Source of the DNA: DATEJJ01 sp051986465
GTDB lineage: Bacteria; Actinomycetota; Actinomycetes; Mycobacteriales; Micromonosporaceae
DNA: 12,544 bases
NCBI GenBank assembly: GCA_051986465.1
Contig: JBPYFB010000444.1
Span: 1 to 12,544, forward strand
Direction of reading: 5' to 3'
The translations under genes were made by a program, and so were the position numbers. Below, one piece after another: positions 1-8,853 of this stretch. The notes beneath the pieces are model-generated. The model did not search any database. It saw only the letters and a program-made list of their open reading frames with translations, and had not been told where the DNA came from. The stretch's first letter is position 1. The number at the start of each line of letters is the position of its first letter.

Positions 1-235
1 CGTGGACGCGGGCGTCGTCGAGAACCGTCCAGGGTGGACAGTCACGGAGCTGGCCCGGGCCGCCTCCGCCGCCCGGCCGCCGGTACGCCCCCCGCTCGAC
101 GGGGCGAGCCTGCTCTTCTCCGACATCTGGTACGGGCTGCGCCCCGCGTATGCGGAGCACGACGCGCGGATGCGCTCGTACGCGGAGCAGGTCCACGTGG
201 CGCTGCAACCGGTACCGGCCGGAGGCGTGCGATGA
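1..235 (+). CDS. DUF4129 domain protein, C-terminal part (5' end outside window)
   Basis: The reading frame is open from base 2 and ends at TGA 233-235, giving 77 codons. The beginning lies upstream of the window, so the GTG at base 2 is not taken as the start. The visible part looks like the soluble C-terminal DUF4129 region: a T-V-T-E-L-A helix near residue 15, then a segment with D-I-W-Y-G-L-R and a charged final helix. In this family the domain follows several membrane helices, which cannot be seen here. The stop overlaps the next gene's start (ATGA at 232-235), so the two are probably translationally coupled in the same operon as moxR and the DUF58 gene. Recognition rests on the short motif and on context. 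The role is unknown; in related loci it accompanies MoxR and DUF58 proteins. Confidence 0.75.
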   Translation, partial: VDAGVVENRPGWTVTELARAASAARPPVRPPLDGASLLFSDIWYGLRPAYAEHDARMRSYAEQVHVALQPVPAGGVR

Positions 236-1538
236 GCGGGCGGCGGGTGCGGCGGCGCTGGCTTCGGCTCGTGATCCCGTTCGCGGTCGCCGTCGCGATA
301 CTCATCGGGACCGGCGTCGCCCACGCGATGCAGAGCCCCGACATCACCGACCGGGCCTTCCTCAACCCGGACAGCGGCGCGGCGATCGGCGCGCGCGACC
401 TCGCCGACCGGCTGCGCGGCGAAGGCGTCACGATCGAGACGGTGACCAAGAGCTCCGACGCGCTGGTCCGCGCGTACCGTGGCGACGTCACCCTGTTCGT
501 ACCGGCGCCCAGCCTGATGCACCCGTTCTACCTGCGCATGTTCAAGTACCTACCGTCGAGCACGCGCGTGGTGCTGGTCGCGCCGAGCGGGCTGACACTC
601 GAGAACGGGCTGCTGCCCGCGGAGGCCACCGGTAGCCGCTGGGCCACCGCCGCGGTCGACCCCGGCTGCGCGCTGCCGGAGGCGGCCTCGGCCGGGCGGG
701 CCGCGATCGCGGGCATCCGGTACCAGGTAACGCCGGGCGCGGAAACCGCCCGCTGCTACACCGGCGCCCTGGTCGGCACGCGCGTGGCTGCGACCAGCGT
801 GCTGATCGCCGGCGCCAATGACCCGTTCCGCAACGACCGGATCGCCGAGTACCACAACGCGGCGCTGGCCACCGGGCTTCTCCGTACCCACAAAACGCTT
901 GTCTGGTTGGACCTGCACCACCGCGAGGTGCAACCTGGGTTCGCACACAACAACGCCAACCCCACCGCCGCCCCGCCGTCGCTCGGCGACGCCGGCTCGC
1001 CCGACCCCGACTTCCCCATCCGCGAACAGCCCTCCCCAGACTCCGGAAACGGCGACCCGGCGGGTTCGGGCGGCGGCGCCAACCCCAACCCGCTCTGGTC
1101 CATCTTCCCGAGCTGGATGTGGCTCACCCTCGGCCTGCTGGCCCTCATCGCCGTCGGGCTGGGGCTGGCGCACGGGCGGCGGCTGGGGCCGCCGGTCAGC
1201 GAGCCGCTGCCCGTCGCCGTGCCGGCGGCCGAGACCGTGGCGGGGCGGGGCCGCCTCTACCGGCGCGCCAAGGCGCGGGGGGCGGCGCTGTCCGCGCTGC
1301 GCGCCGCGGCGCTGTCCCGGCTGCGGCCGGCGTTCGGGCTGCCGAGCGACGCCGCGGCCCGCGTCGTGGCCGATGCCGTCGCGGCCGGCACGGGACGCGA
1401 CTCCGACGAGGTGTGGAGCATCCTGTACGGTGCGGATCCCGACGACGACGAGGCTCTGGTACGCGCCGTCGACGCCCTCGACACGCTGATGAGCCAGGTG
1501 GTCCACGTGCGACCGTCCACAATGGAAGGTGGAGCCTG

Positions 1539-1539
<1 letters not shown>
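232..1539 (+). CDS. DUF4350 domain-containing membrane protein
   Basis: A 435-residue protein. The start ATG at 232 is preceded six bases earlier by GGAGG (221-225) and overlaps the upstream stop, so it is preferred over the longer open frame from base 34. After a basic N-terminus, residues 11-31 form a membrane helix. Residues 32-240 are probably outside the membrane and carry the D-S-G-A...L-A-D-R-L-R-G-E-G-V-T-I-E-T segment typical of DUF4350; C146 and C175 could form a disulfide. Residues 241-288 are a low-complexity Pro/Gly/Asp/Ser linker, followed by a second helix at about 292-313. The cytoplasmic tail has R-L-G-P-P-V-S-E-P-L-P-V and G-R-L-Y-R-R-A motifs. The biochemical function is not known. 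Its place between DUF4129 and moxR suggests a membrane partner of the MoxR ATPase (inference). Confidence 0.85.
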
Positions 1540-2524
<985 letters not shown>

Positions 2525-2528
<4 letters not shown>

Positions 2529-3832
2529 TCACCTGGCGGCCGGTCGCCGTATGCGGACTCGGTGTTCTGCTGCTGATACTCCTGCGCGAACCGTGGCTCG
2601 GACTGGCGCCGGTACTCGTCGCGCTCGTCCTCGTCGCGATCGACGTGCGCCTCGCCGGTACGCTGCGGGACGTCACCCTGCGCCGGGACGGCGACCGGCA
2701 GGTACGGCTCGGCGAGACGGCCGCGGTGAACCTGACGGTCGGCAACCGGGGTACCCGCGCGCTGCGCGCCCGGGTGCGCGACGCCTGGGTACCGTCCGCC
2801 GGTGCGACCCCCGCGGTACAGGAGATCTCGCTCGAGCCGGGCGAGGCGGTTCAGCTCATCACCGCGCTCACCCCGACCCGGCGCGGCGACCGCCCGACGG
2901 TACGGGTCAGCATCCAGTCGTACGGCCCGCTCGGCTTCGCGTACCGGCAGACCACGGTGCGCCGGGCGGACGCGATTACTCCACAGTGGACTCTGCGAGT
3001 ACTGCCCCGGTTCGCGTCGCGCCGGTTCCTGCCGGAGAAGGTGGCCCGGCTGCGGATCGTGGACGGCATGGTCGTCATCCGCGGGCGCGGCCAGGGCACC
3101 GAGTTCGACGCGCTGCGCGAGTACGTGATCGGCGACGACGTACGCTCGATCGACTGGCGCGCCAGTGCCCGCCGCTCCGACCTGGTCGTACGCACCTGGC
3201 GACCCGAGCGCGACCGGCGCGTGTTGTGCGTCATCGATACCGGACGCACCTCCGCCGCCCGGGTCGGCGACGAGCCGCGCCTGGACGCCTCGATCGACGC
3301 GGCGCTGCTGCTCGGCGCGCTCGCCAACCGGGCCGGTGACCGGGTCGACCTGCTGGCCATCGATACGGCGGTACGGGCGGCCGTGGACAGTGGGTCCAGC
3401 CGTACCCTCCTGCCCCGCCTCGTCGCCGCCCTGGCACCGCTGGAGCCGGCCCTGGTGGAGACCGACTTCGGGCTCGTCACCGGCGAGGTGCTGCGGCGCG
3501 AGCGCAAGCGGGCCCTGGTGGTGCTGTTCACCGCGCTGGAACCGGGCGCGCTGGTCGAGGGGCTGCTGCCGGTACTGACCCCGTTGACGGCGCGGCACAA
3601 GGTGGTCGTGGCGGCGGTACACGACCCGGCGGTGGTGGAGTTGACGAACCAGCGCGGTGACCCCGCGTCGATCTACGCGGCCGCGGCGGCCCACCGTACC
3701 CTGGCGGAGCGCGAGCGCATCCGGCTCGCGCTGGCCCGCCGGGGCGTCGAGGTGGTGGACGCGCCGGCCGAGGTGTTCGCCTCCCGGGTCGCCGACGCCT
3801 ACCTCGCCATGAAGGCCGCCGGCCGGCTTTAG
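2525..3832 (+). CDS. DUF58 domain protein with vWA-like region
   Basis: A 435-residue protein whose ATG (2525) overlaps the moxR stop as ATGA. No Shine-Dalgarno sequence is seen, so translation probably depends on coupling. Residues 7-40 are two closely spaced membrane helices, and 45-150 look like a beta-rich domain. The DUF58 signature is at 191-216 (G-T-E-F-D-A-L-R-E-Y, then D-D-V-R-S-I-D-W-R-A). A vWA-like fold follows, starting at V-L-C-V-I-D-T-G-R-T-S (233-243). There the metal-site motif reads D-T-G-R-T rather than the classical D-x-S-x-S, so metal binding may be altered. DUF58 proteins are regular partners of MoxR ATPases, and this one is probably membrane-anchored with the vWA part in the cytoplasm. 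It is the last gene of the + strand operon and converges on the SpoIIM-family gene. Confidence 0.93.
2980..2990. repeat. Copy 1 of 11-bp palindrome TCCACAGTGGA
   Basis: A perfect odd palindrome (arms TCCAC/GTGGA around a single A) inside the DUF58 gene. The same word occurs at 8938-8948 and 11534-11544, and a one-mismatch form (TCCACAATGGA) at 1516-1526. Its function is unknown. Confidence 0.5.
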
Positions 3833-3871
3833 CCTCGTATTACACAGCCTCTAGCCCCGCATCACACGGCC
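3830..3871. repeat. Imperfect 20-bp tandem repeat between convergent stop codons
   Basis: Two 20-base direct copies (3830-3849 and 3852-3871) are separated by two bases. They match at 16 of 20 positions, and all four differences are transitions (T/C or A/G). Copy 1 contains the TAG stop of the DUF58 gene. Copy 2 contains, on the other strand, the TGA stop of the SpoIIM-family gene. The pair fills the whole space between the convergent genes. It looks like an old local duplication. No classical terminator hairpin is seen here. Confidence 0.6.
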
Positions 3872-4857
3872 GGGGCGGTGGCGTCGAGAAGCTCGGCGTC
3901 CAGGTCGGTACGGACCTCGGCGCGGGCCGCCGCCGAACCGCGCACGAACACGTACGACAGGAAGCCGAGCCAGGCCGCCACCCCGATGAGGATGCGCACC
4001 GCGGTCGGTAGCGGCGACGGCGTCACGAATGCCTCGATCAGCCCGCTGACCGCGAGTACCCCGACCAACCCCAGCGCCACGAGCATCGCGGAGCGTGCCG
4101 TCTCGGCGACCGCCCGGCCCCGGGTACGGTTGGGTCCCGGCGCGATCCACGACCAGCCGATGCGCAGGCCCACGCCGGCCGCTACGAAGACCGCGGTCAG
4201 CTCCAGCAACCCGTGCGGCATGATCAGGCCGAAGAACTCACCGGCGTGGCCATTGCCGATCATCGTGCCGCCCACCGCCGCGAGGTTGAGCAGGTTGTTG
4301 GCGAGCAGGTACAGCACGGGCACGATCAGGATGCCGGAGGCGAGGCACTGGCCGGTCAGGAACGCGTTGTTCGTCCACACGTGCAGCGCGAAGTCCTGCG
4401 CCGGGTTCTGCCGGTAATAGTCGGCGAAGTCCTGGTTGACCAACTGGCCGACGGACTCGTCACCGAGCAGCGCGGCCTGCACGTCGGGGCGGTTCGCGAC
4501 GTACTCCATGAGCCCGAACGCCATCACCGTGAACGTCGTGGCCACCGCGCACCACCAGCGCCACGCCTGGAACACCGCGAGCGGGAAGGTATCGGTGAAG
4601 AAGCGCCCGACCAGCCGCCACGAGAACGCCGGGCCGCCGGTGATCGCGGCGCGCGCGGCGAGTACGACCCGGGACAGCCGGGCCACCAGCGCCGGGTCGG
4701 GCGAGCGGCTGCGCACCATGGACAGGTGGGTACCGGTGCGCTGGTACAGGGCCATCATCTCGTCGACCTCGGCCACGGCCAGGCGCCGGCGCCGCGCCAA
4801 CTGCTCCAGCCGCCGCCACTCGCCAGCGTGCTCGGCGACGAACGCGTCCAGGTCCAC
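3862..4857 (-). CDS. SpoIIM/DUF95-family (stage II sporulation protein M-like) membrane protein
   Basis: A 331-residue protein starting at GTG 4857. Residues 1-80 are soluble and helical. About five membrane segments follow, near 98-118, 165-187, 208-232, 258-276 and 285-305. Family features are the N-N-A-F...G-Q-C-L-A-S-G stretch (163-175), P-H-G-L-L-E-L (214-220) and E-A-F-V-T-P-S-P-L-P (275-284). In endospore formers SpoIIM acts in septal peptidoglycan degradation during engulfment, but actinomycete members of this broad family have no proven role and the name should not be read as function. The gene diverges from the RDD gene and converges on the moxR/DUF58 operon, as in the mycobacterial arrangement recalled as Rv3693-Rv3695. 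A TAGGCT -10-like hexamer six bases before the GTG and only a weak Shine-Dalgarno suggest a leaderless transcript (inference). Confidence 0.9.
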   Translation of the reverse strand: MDLDAFVAEHAGEWRRLEQLARRRRLAVAEVDEMMALYQRTGTHLSMVRSRSPDPALVARLSRVVLAARAAITGGPAFSWRLVGRFFTDTFPLAVFQAWRWWCAVATTFTVMAFGLMEYVANRPDVQAALLGDESVGQLVNQDFADYYRQNPAQDFALHVWTNNAFLTGQCLASGILIVPVLYLLANNLLNLAAVGGTMIGNGHAGEFFGLIMPHGLLELTAVFVAAGVGLRIGWSWIAPGPNRTRGRAVAETARSAMLVALGLVGVLAVSGLIEAFVTPSPLPTAVRILIGVAAWLGFLSYVFVRGSAAARAEVRTDLDAELLDATAPAV

Positions 4858-4890
4858 GTTTGGAGCCTAGCTGTAGTGTTCACTAGTCGG
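4858..4890. promoter_or_regulatory. Short bidirectional promoter region between SpoIIM-family and RDD genes
   Basis: Only 33 bases separate the two assigned starts. On the - strand TAGGCT (4869-4864) fits TAnnnT and lies six bases before GTG 4857, which suits a leaderless transcript. On the + strand TAGTGT (4874-4879) fits the same pattern and would start transcription near 4886, just before GTG 4891. No convincing -35 boxes are seen. An inverted repeat, TAGTG-TT-CACTA (4874-4885), covers the + strand -10 and could be an operator. All assignments are from pattern only. Confidence 0.4.
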
Positions 4891-5841
4891 GTGACCGCGA
4901 AGGCAGGTGGCGTGGCCGCGAAGGCAGAATCGGACCGTCTCGTCAGTGGCGAGGCGGTCGAGTTCGACATCAGGATCGCCCGGCTGGGCTCCCGCGCCCT
5001 GGCGCTCCTGCTGGACATCATGGTGGAGCTGGCCCTGTTCGGGGTGCTGCTCTTCGGCGGTATGGTCGTCGCCGGCCTGATCATCGGCAATCCCAGCGGG
5101 GCGCTGGTCGGCACCATCCTCATCGTGGCGCTGGCCGCCGCGATGGTCGGGTACCCGGTCGTCATGGAGACCGTCTCAGGTGGACGGAGCCTCGGCAAGA
5201 TGGCGATGGGCCTGCGGGTGGTGCGCGACGACGCCGGGCCGATCCGGTTCCGGCACGCGCTGACCCGCACGCTGGTCGCCGTGGCGGTGGAGTGGCCGGG
5301 TCTGGTCATGCCGCTCGTCACCTGGGTGGCGAGCCTGTGGACGATGCTGGCGAACAAGCAGGGCAAGCGGTTGGGCGACCTCGCGGCCGGCACGATCGTC
5401 ATCTACGAGCGCACGCCGGCCGCCTGGGGATGGGTACCGGCTATGCCGCCGACCCTCGCCGGCTGGGCGGGCGCGCTGGACCTGACCGGGCTCTCCGACG
5501 ACCTGGCGCTCGCCGTACGCCATTTCCTGGCGCGCAACCGGGAGATCCGGGAACCGTACCGCTCGCGCGTCGGCTTCGGGCTCGCGATCGAGGTCGCGGC
5601 GTGCACCACCCCGCCGGCTCCGCCGGGTACCCCCGGCTGGGCCTATCTCGCGGCAGTGCTGGCCGAACGGCACCGCCGGGCGCTGCTGCGGATCGCCGCC
5701 GCCCGGGCCGCGACCGCGGCGGTCTGGCCCGAACTTCTGGCCGCCACCCGGCACCACCTACCCAAGGCGCCGCCGATATTCGAGTACCCGGCCCCCTCGC
5801 CGGCCGCCCTGCGTTCTTCCGTGCCGACGCAGTTTCGCTGA
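4891..5841 (+). CDS. RDD family membrane protein with C-terminal extension
   Basis: A 316-residue protein from GTG 4891. In-frame GTGs at 4876 and 4912 are alternatives: 4876 has GGAG ten bases upstream but lies inside the putative operator, and 4912 has AGG just upstream. The RDD domain spans about 20-175: R31 in R-L-G-S-R, D42 in L-L-L-D-I-M-V, S-G-G-R-S-L-G-K-M-A-M-G-L-R-V (96-110), and K-Q-G-K-R-L-G-D-L-A-A-G-T (156-168) with D163. There are about three hydrophobic segments (37-65, 71-92, 126-150). Residues 176-316 form a soluble, helical, Arg/Ala-rich extension with a proline-rich end. RDD proteins are integral membrane proteins of mostly unknown role, some linked to ion transport. Linkage to the SpoIIM-family gene and the moxR operon suggests a shared process. 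It converges on the ABC lipoprotein gene with a 5-bp gap. Confidence 0.88.
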   Translation: MTAKAGGVAAKAESDRLVSGEAVEFDIRIARLGSRALALLLDIMVELALFGVLLFGGMVVAGLIIGNPSGALVGTILIVALAAAMVGYPVVMETVSGGRSLGKMAMGLRVVRDDAGPIRFRHALTRTLVAVAVEWPGLVMPLVTWVASLWTMLANKQGKRLGDLAAGTIVIYERTPAAWGWVPAMPPTLAGWAGALDLTGLSDDLALAVRHFLARNREIREPYRSRVGFGLAIEVAACTTPPAPPGTPGWAYLAAVLAERHRRALLRIAAARAATAAVWPELLAATRHHLPKAPPIFEYPAPSPAALRSSVPTQFR

Positions 5842-5846
5842 CCGGC

Positions 5847-7583
5847 TCAGGGCGACGACGGCGAGGGCTTGAGGAGTACGGCCGAGCCCGCCAGCCCCCA
5901 CTGCTGCGCGTTGTACGACAGCCCACCGGCGACGTTGACCCGCACGTTGATGTAGTCGCCGGAGAGCGCGAGCAGGCCCGGTCGCTGGTAGAGCGGCAGT
6001 ACCACGGCCGCCTGCGTGAGGATCGCGTCCTGCTTGTTCAGCTCGGTCGCGCGCGCCTGCGGGTCCAACTCCGCGGATACCTGCGTGAGTAGCGCATCCG
6101 AGTCGGCGTCGCCCCAGCCCGTGTGGTTGGCGCCGCCACCGGTGGCCCACATGTCCCGCGCCGAGCCCAGGCCCGGCTCGGCGGTCCAGGCGTACAGGGC
6201 GAGGTCGTAGTCGGAACCGGCGAGCGCGCCCGCCAGGTCCGCGGTGGCCACCAGCCGGACGGTGATCCCGATGCGGGCCAGTTCCCGCTGGATGAGCTGC
6301 CCGGTCGCCAGGCGCGTGTCATTGCCCTCGGTGTAGCGCAGGCGCAGCGCCGGCACCGGTACCCCGTCGTGGGCGAGCCGGCCGTTGGAGATCGCGTACC
6401 CGGCCTGGGTCAGCACCGCGCGCGCCGCGTCCAGCTTGCCACTGCCCTGGTCGGACGCGACCTGCTGGACGACGGGCTGGTACCCGACCGCCCCCTCCAT
6501 GAGGTTGTGGCTGTACAGGCGGCGTACGGCCGGGAAGTACCCGGCGACCGTCTGCGAGATGATCTGGTTGACGTCGATGGCTGTGAAGATGGCCTGGCGC
6601 AGTAGCGGATCGGCGAGCGCCAGGGTACGGACGTTGAGGTCCAGCCGCTCCCACACCGGCCCGGTCGCGACCTCGTACTGGACGCCGCTGCCGGCCAGCC
6701 CGTGCAGCACGTCGACGAGGTCCTGGCTGGGCTGCGCCGTGAACGCGTTGATCTGCTTGGCCTGCAGCGCGGCGAGGGTACGCGCCTGGTCGGGCAGGAA
6801 CCGGTACGTGAGGCGGTCCAGGGTCGGCTTGTCCACCCCGTACCAGCGGGGGTTGGGCACCAGGTCCAGTTGCCGCTCCCGGTCGTACGCGCCGATCCGG
6901 TACGGGCCGCCGCTCCAGGTCGGCTGGGTGTACTGGTGCTCGAAGGCGGTGCGCAGACCGTCCTGTGTGGACAGATTGAGCCCGGTACCCTCGATGTGCG
7001 CCGGGTACAGCGCGCCGAACAGGCTCTGCCAGTCCGGGTACGGCTGGGTGAAGGTGACGGTCACGGTACGCCCACCGTCGCCGCTGCCCGCCACCGAGCC
7101 GATCTGCTCGTACCCGGCGGTCGAGACCGTGTCGCAGGCCCGGCAGTCCCGCCCGTTCTGGGTTCGCCAGGCGTAGCTGAAGTCGTCGGCCGAGATCGGC
7201 GTACCGTCGCTCCACACCGCACCGGGCGCGATCTGGTACACGACCTTCTGCGGGCCGGTAGCCACGAGCGTGGCGGATGCCAGCAGGTCCCCGTTGAGCG
7301 TGAGCGAGCCGTCCGGCTGAGTGATGTACGCGGCGGGCAGCAGGCTGTTCATCACGGTAACGGCCTCGTCGACCGCACCGTCCGTGGAGTCGACGTTGAA
7401 GTTGGGCGGGGCCTGGCGCAGCGCGACCGTGAAGGTACCGCCGGTGCGGCGCGCGCCAGCGTTGCAGTCGTTGGGGCGCGGCGCGCACGTCGCGAAGCGA
7501 TCCGGTCCCGCTGCGTGACCCCCGACGGCCCCGCACGCGGCCGTCATCGCGAGCAGTACCGCTGCGAGAGCGAGGCGACGCAC
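5847..7583 (-). CDS. Family 5 (oligopeptide-type) ABC transporter substrate-binding lipoprotein
   Basis: A 578-residue protein from GTG 7583. This start gives a compact lipoprotein signal (M-R-R-L-A-L-A-A-V-L-L-A-M-T-A-A-C, lipid-bearing C17) and sits 10 bp after the efeB stop. An upstream GTG at 7625 would overlap efeB by 32 bases and lengthen the signal. No strong Shine-Dalgarno is seen. Family evidence is G-G-T-F-T-V-A-L (48-55), the W-S-D-G-T-P-I-S-A-D-D-F-S-Y-A-W signature (124-139) and S-T-A-G-Y-E-Q-I (154-161), with normal length for SBP_bac_5. Two cysteine pairs, C33/C40 and C147-R-A-C150, are likely disulfides. The protein should be tethered outside the membrane and bind peptides or similar ligands. 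No ABC permease or ATPase genes are in the window, and position suggests co-transcription with efeUOB. The ligand cannot be read from the sequence. Confidence 0.9.
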   Translation of the reverse strand: MRRLALAAVLLAMTAACGAVGGHAAGPDRFATCAPRPNDCNAGARRTGGTFTVALRQAPPNFNVDSTDGAVDEAVTVMNSLLPAAYITQPDGSLTLNGDLLASATLVATGPQKVVYQIAPGAVWSDGTPISADDFSYAWRTQNGRDCRACDTVSTAGYEQIGSVAGSGDGGRTVTVTFTQPYPDWQSLFGALYPAHIEGTGLNLSTQDGLRTAFEHQYTQPTWSGGPYRIGAYDRERQLDLVPNPRWYGVDKPTLDRLTYRFLPDQARTLAALQAKQINAFTAQPSQDLVDVLHGLAGSGVQYEVATGPVWERLDLNVRTLALADPLLRQAIFTAIDVNQIISQTVAGYFPAVRRLYSHNLMEGAVGYQPVVQQVASDQGSGKLDAARAVLTQAGYAISNGRLAHDGVPVPALRLRYTEGNDTRLATGQLIQRELARIGITVRLVATADLAGALAGSDYDLALYAWTAEPGLGSARDMWATGGGANHTGWGDADSDALLTQVSAELDPQARATELNKQDAILTQAAVVLPLYQRPGLLALSGDYINVRVNVAGGLSYNAQQWGLAGSAVLLKPSPSSP

Positions 7584-7593
7584 CCGGGAGATG

Positions 7594-8853
7594 TTAGGCG
7601 AAAAGGGCGCGCGCCCAATAGTCACCGGTACCGCTCGCCCCGGGCGGGCACGCGAACAGGCCCGAACCGACGTGCTGGATGTACTCGTTGAGCGCGTCGT
7701 TCATGCCGAGCCGCCGCTGCAGCGCGACGAACTGCTTGCGCGGGTCCTTCTGGAACGCGATGAAGAACAGCCCCGCGTCCAGTTCCCCCCGCGCGGCGAT
7801 GATCCCGTCGGTGAACGAGTACCCGCGCCGCAGGATCCGGATCCCGCCGTTGTTCTCGTGCGCGGCGAGCGCGACGTGCGAGTCGGCCGGGATCACCGGC
7901 TCGCCACCGGTCTTGGTCGCGAAGTTCGGCGTGTCGTGCTCCTTCGTGCCCGACAGCGGCGCCCCGGAGTACTTGTACCGCCCGATCACCTTCTGCTGGT
8001 CGTCCAGGTAGTCCCGGTCCCACGCCTCGATGCGCATCTGGATGCGACGCGCGACCAGGTAGCTGCCGCCGCGCATCCACGCCTGGTCGGTATCGTCGCC
8101 GACCCAGACGTGCTGGTTCATCAGCGCGTCGTCGTCGCCGTCGAGGTTGCGGGTACCGTCCTTGAAGCCCATCAGGTTGCGCGGCGTCTCCTGGCCTGAA
8201 CCATTGGATGGCGCGTCGGAGCGGAGCGACGCCGCGTTGCCAATTGCTTTGCCGAAGCCCAGCTGCGACCAGCGCATCACGACCGTGCCCCGGCCTAGCC
8301 GGGCCAGGTTGCGGATCGCGTGGAAGGCGACGACCGGATCGTCCGAGCACGCCTGGATGACCAGGTCGCCGTTGCTACGGGTCGGGTCGAGCTCCTCGGG
8401 CGGCAGGTGCGGCAGGTCGGCCAGGGCCGCCGGGCGCCGGTCGGCCAGCCCGAAGCGCTCGTCGAACAGGGACGGGCCGACGCCGAACGTGATCGTGAGG
8501 TTCGCCGGCGACGAGCCGTACGCCTCGCCGGTGTCGGCGGGCGGCGCGGCCGGCGTGGTGCTGTCACCCGGTACCGGCTTGCCCTCGGTCATCGCCGCGG
8601 CCGCCGCGGTCCACGTCTGCAGCAGTTCGCGCAGGGCGGCGCGGTTGCGCTCGACGCTGCCCTTCACGGTGAGGTCGTAGGCGGCGAAGGCGAGGCGGGC
8701 GGGGGCGGGCGTGGCGATGCCCGCCTGGTGGTGGCCGTAGAAGGCCACCCGGTCGGCGACCGCCGCGGGCTTGTCGCTCTTTTCGCAGGCGGTGAGGGTA
8801 CCGGCGGCGAGCGCGGCGCCACCGAAGGCGAACAGGCTCCTCCGGGTACCCAT
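7594..8853 (-). CDS. efeB: EfeB: Tat-exported DyP-type heme peroxidase of iron uptake
   Basis: A 419-residue protein. ATG 8853 overlaps the efeO stop (TGATG), and AAGGTGG inside the efeO end can serve as ribosome site. The signal has a twin-arginine motif T-R-R-S-L-F (3-8) and a lipobox-like L-T-A-C (C23), so it is probably folded with heme in the cytoplasm, exported by Tat and perhaps lipid-anchored. The DyP motif G-F-K-D-G is at 229-233 with distal D232. The heme-ligand candidate is H326 in D-S-H-V, and a distal arginine lies in R-R-G-Y-S (R342/R343). In known EfeUOB systems EfeB works with EfeO to deliver iron to the EfeU permease; the proposed chemistry includes ferrous oxidation and, for some members, heme handling. 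It is the third gene of the operon. All key residues are present. Confidence 0.95.
   Translation of the reverse strand: MGTRRSLFAFGGAALAAGTLTACEKSDKPAAVADRVAFYGHHQAGIATPAPARLAFAAYDLTVKGSVERNRAALRELLQTWTAAAAAMTEGKPVPGDSTTPAAPPADTGEAYGSSPANLTITFGVGPSLFDERFGLADRRPAALADLPHLPPEELDPTRSNGDLVIQACSDDPVVAFHAIRNLARLGRGTVVMRWSQLGFGKAIGNAASLRSDAPSNGSGQETPRNLMGFKDGTRNLDGDDDALMNQHVWVGDDTDQAWMRGGSYLVARRIQMRIEAWDRDYLDDQQKVIGRYKYSGAPLSGTKEHDTPNFATKTGGEPVIPADSHVALAAHENNGGIRILRRGYSFTDGIIAARGELDAGLFFIAFQKDPRKQFVALQRRLGMNDALNEYIQHVGSGLFACPPGASGTGDYWARALFA

Noticed and set aside
4213..4890. N-terminal extension of the RDD frame back to 4213
   Set aside because: It would lie antisense to the SpoIIM-family gene, its sequence is low complexity, and the RDD domain begins well after 4891.
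7584..7625. Start of the binding lipoprotein at GTG 7625
   Set aside because: It would overlap efeB by 32 bases and give a 31-residue leader. GTG 7583 gives a compact lipoprotein signal and a 10-bp gap. The choice is not certain, as neither has a strong ribosome site.
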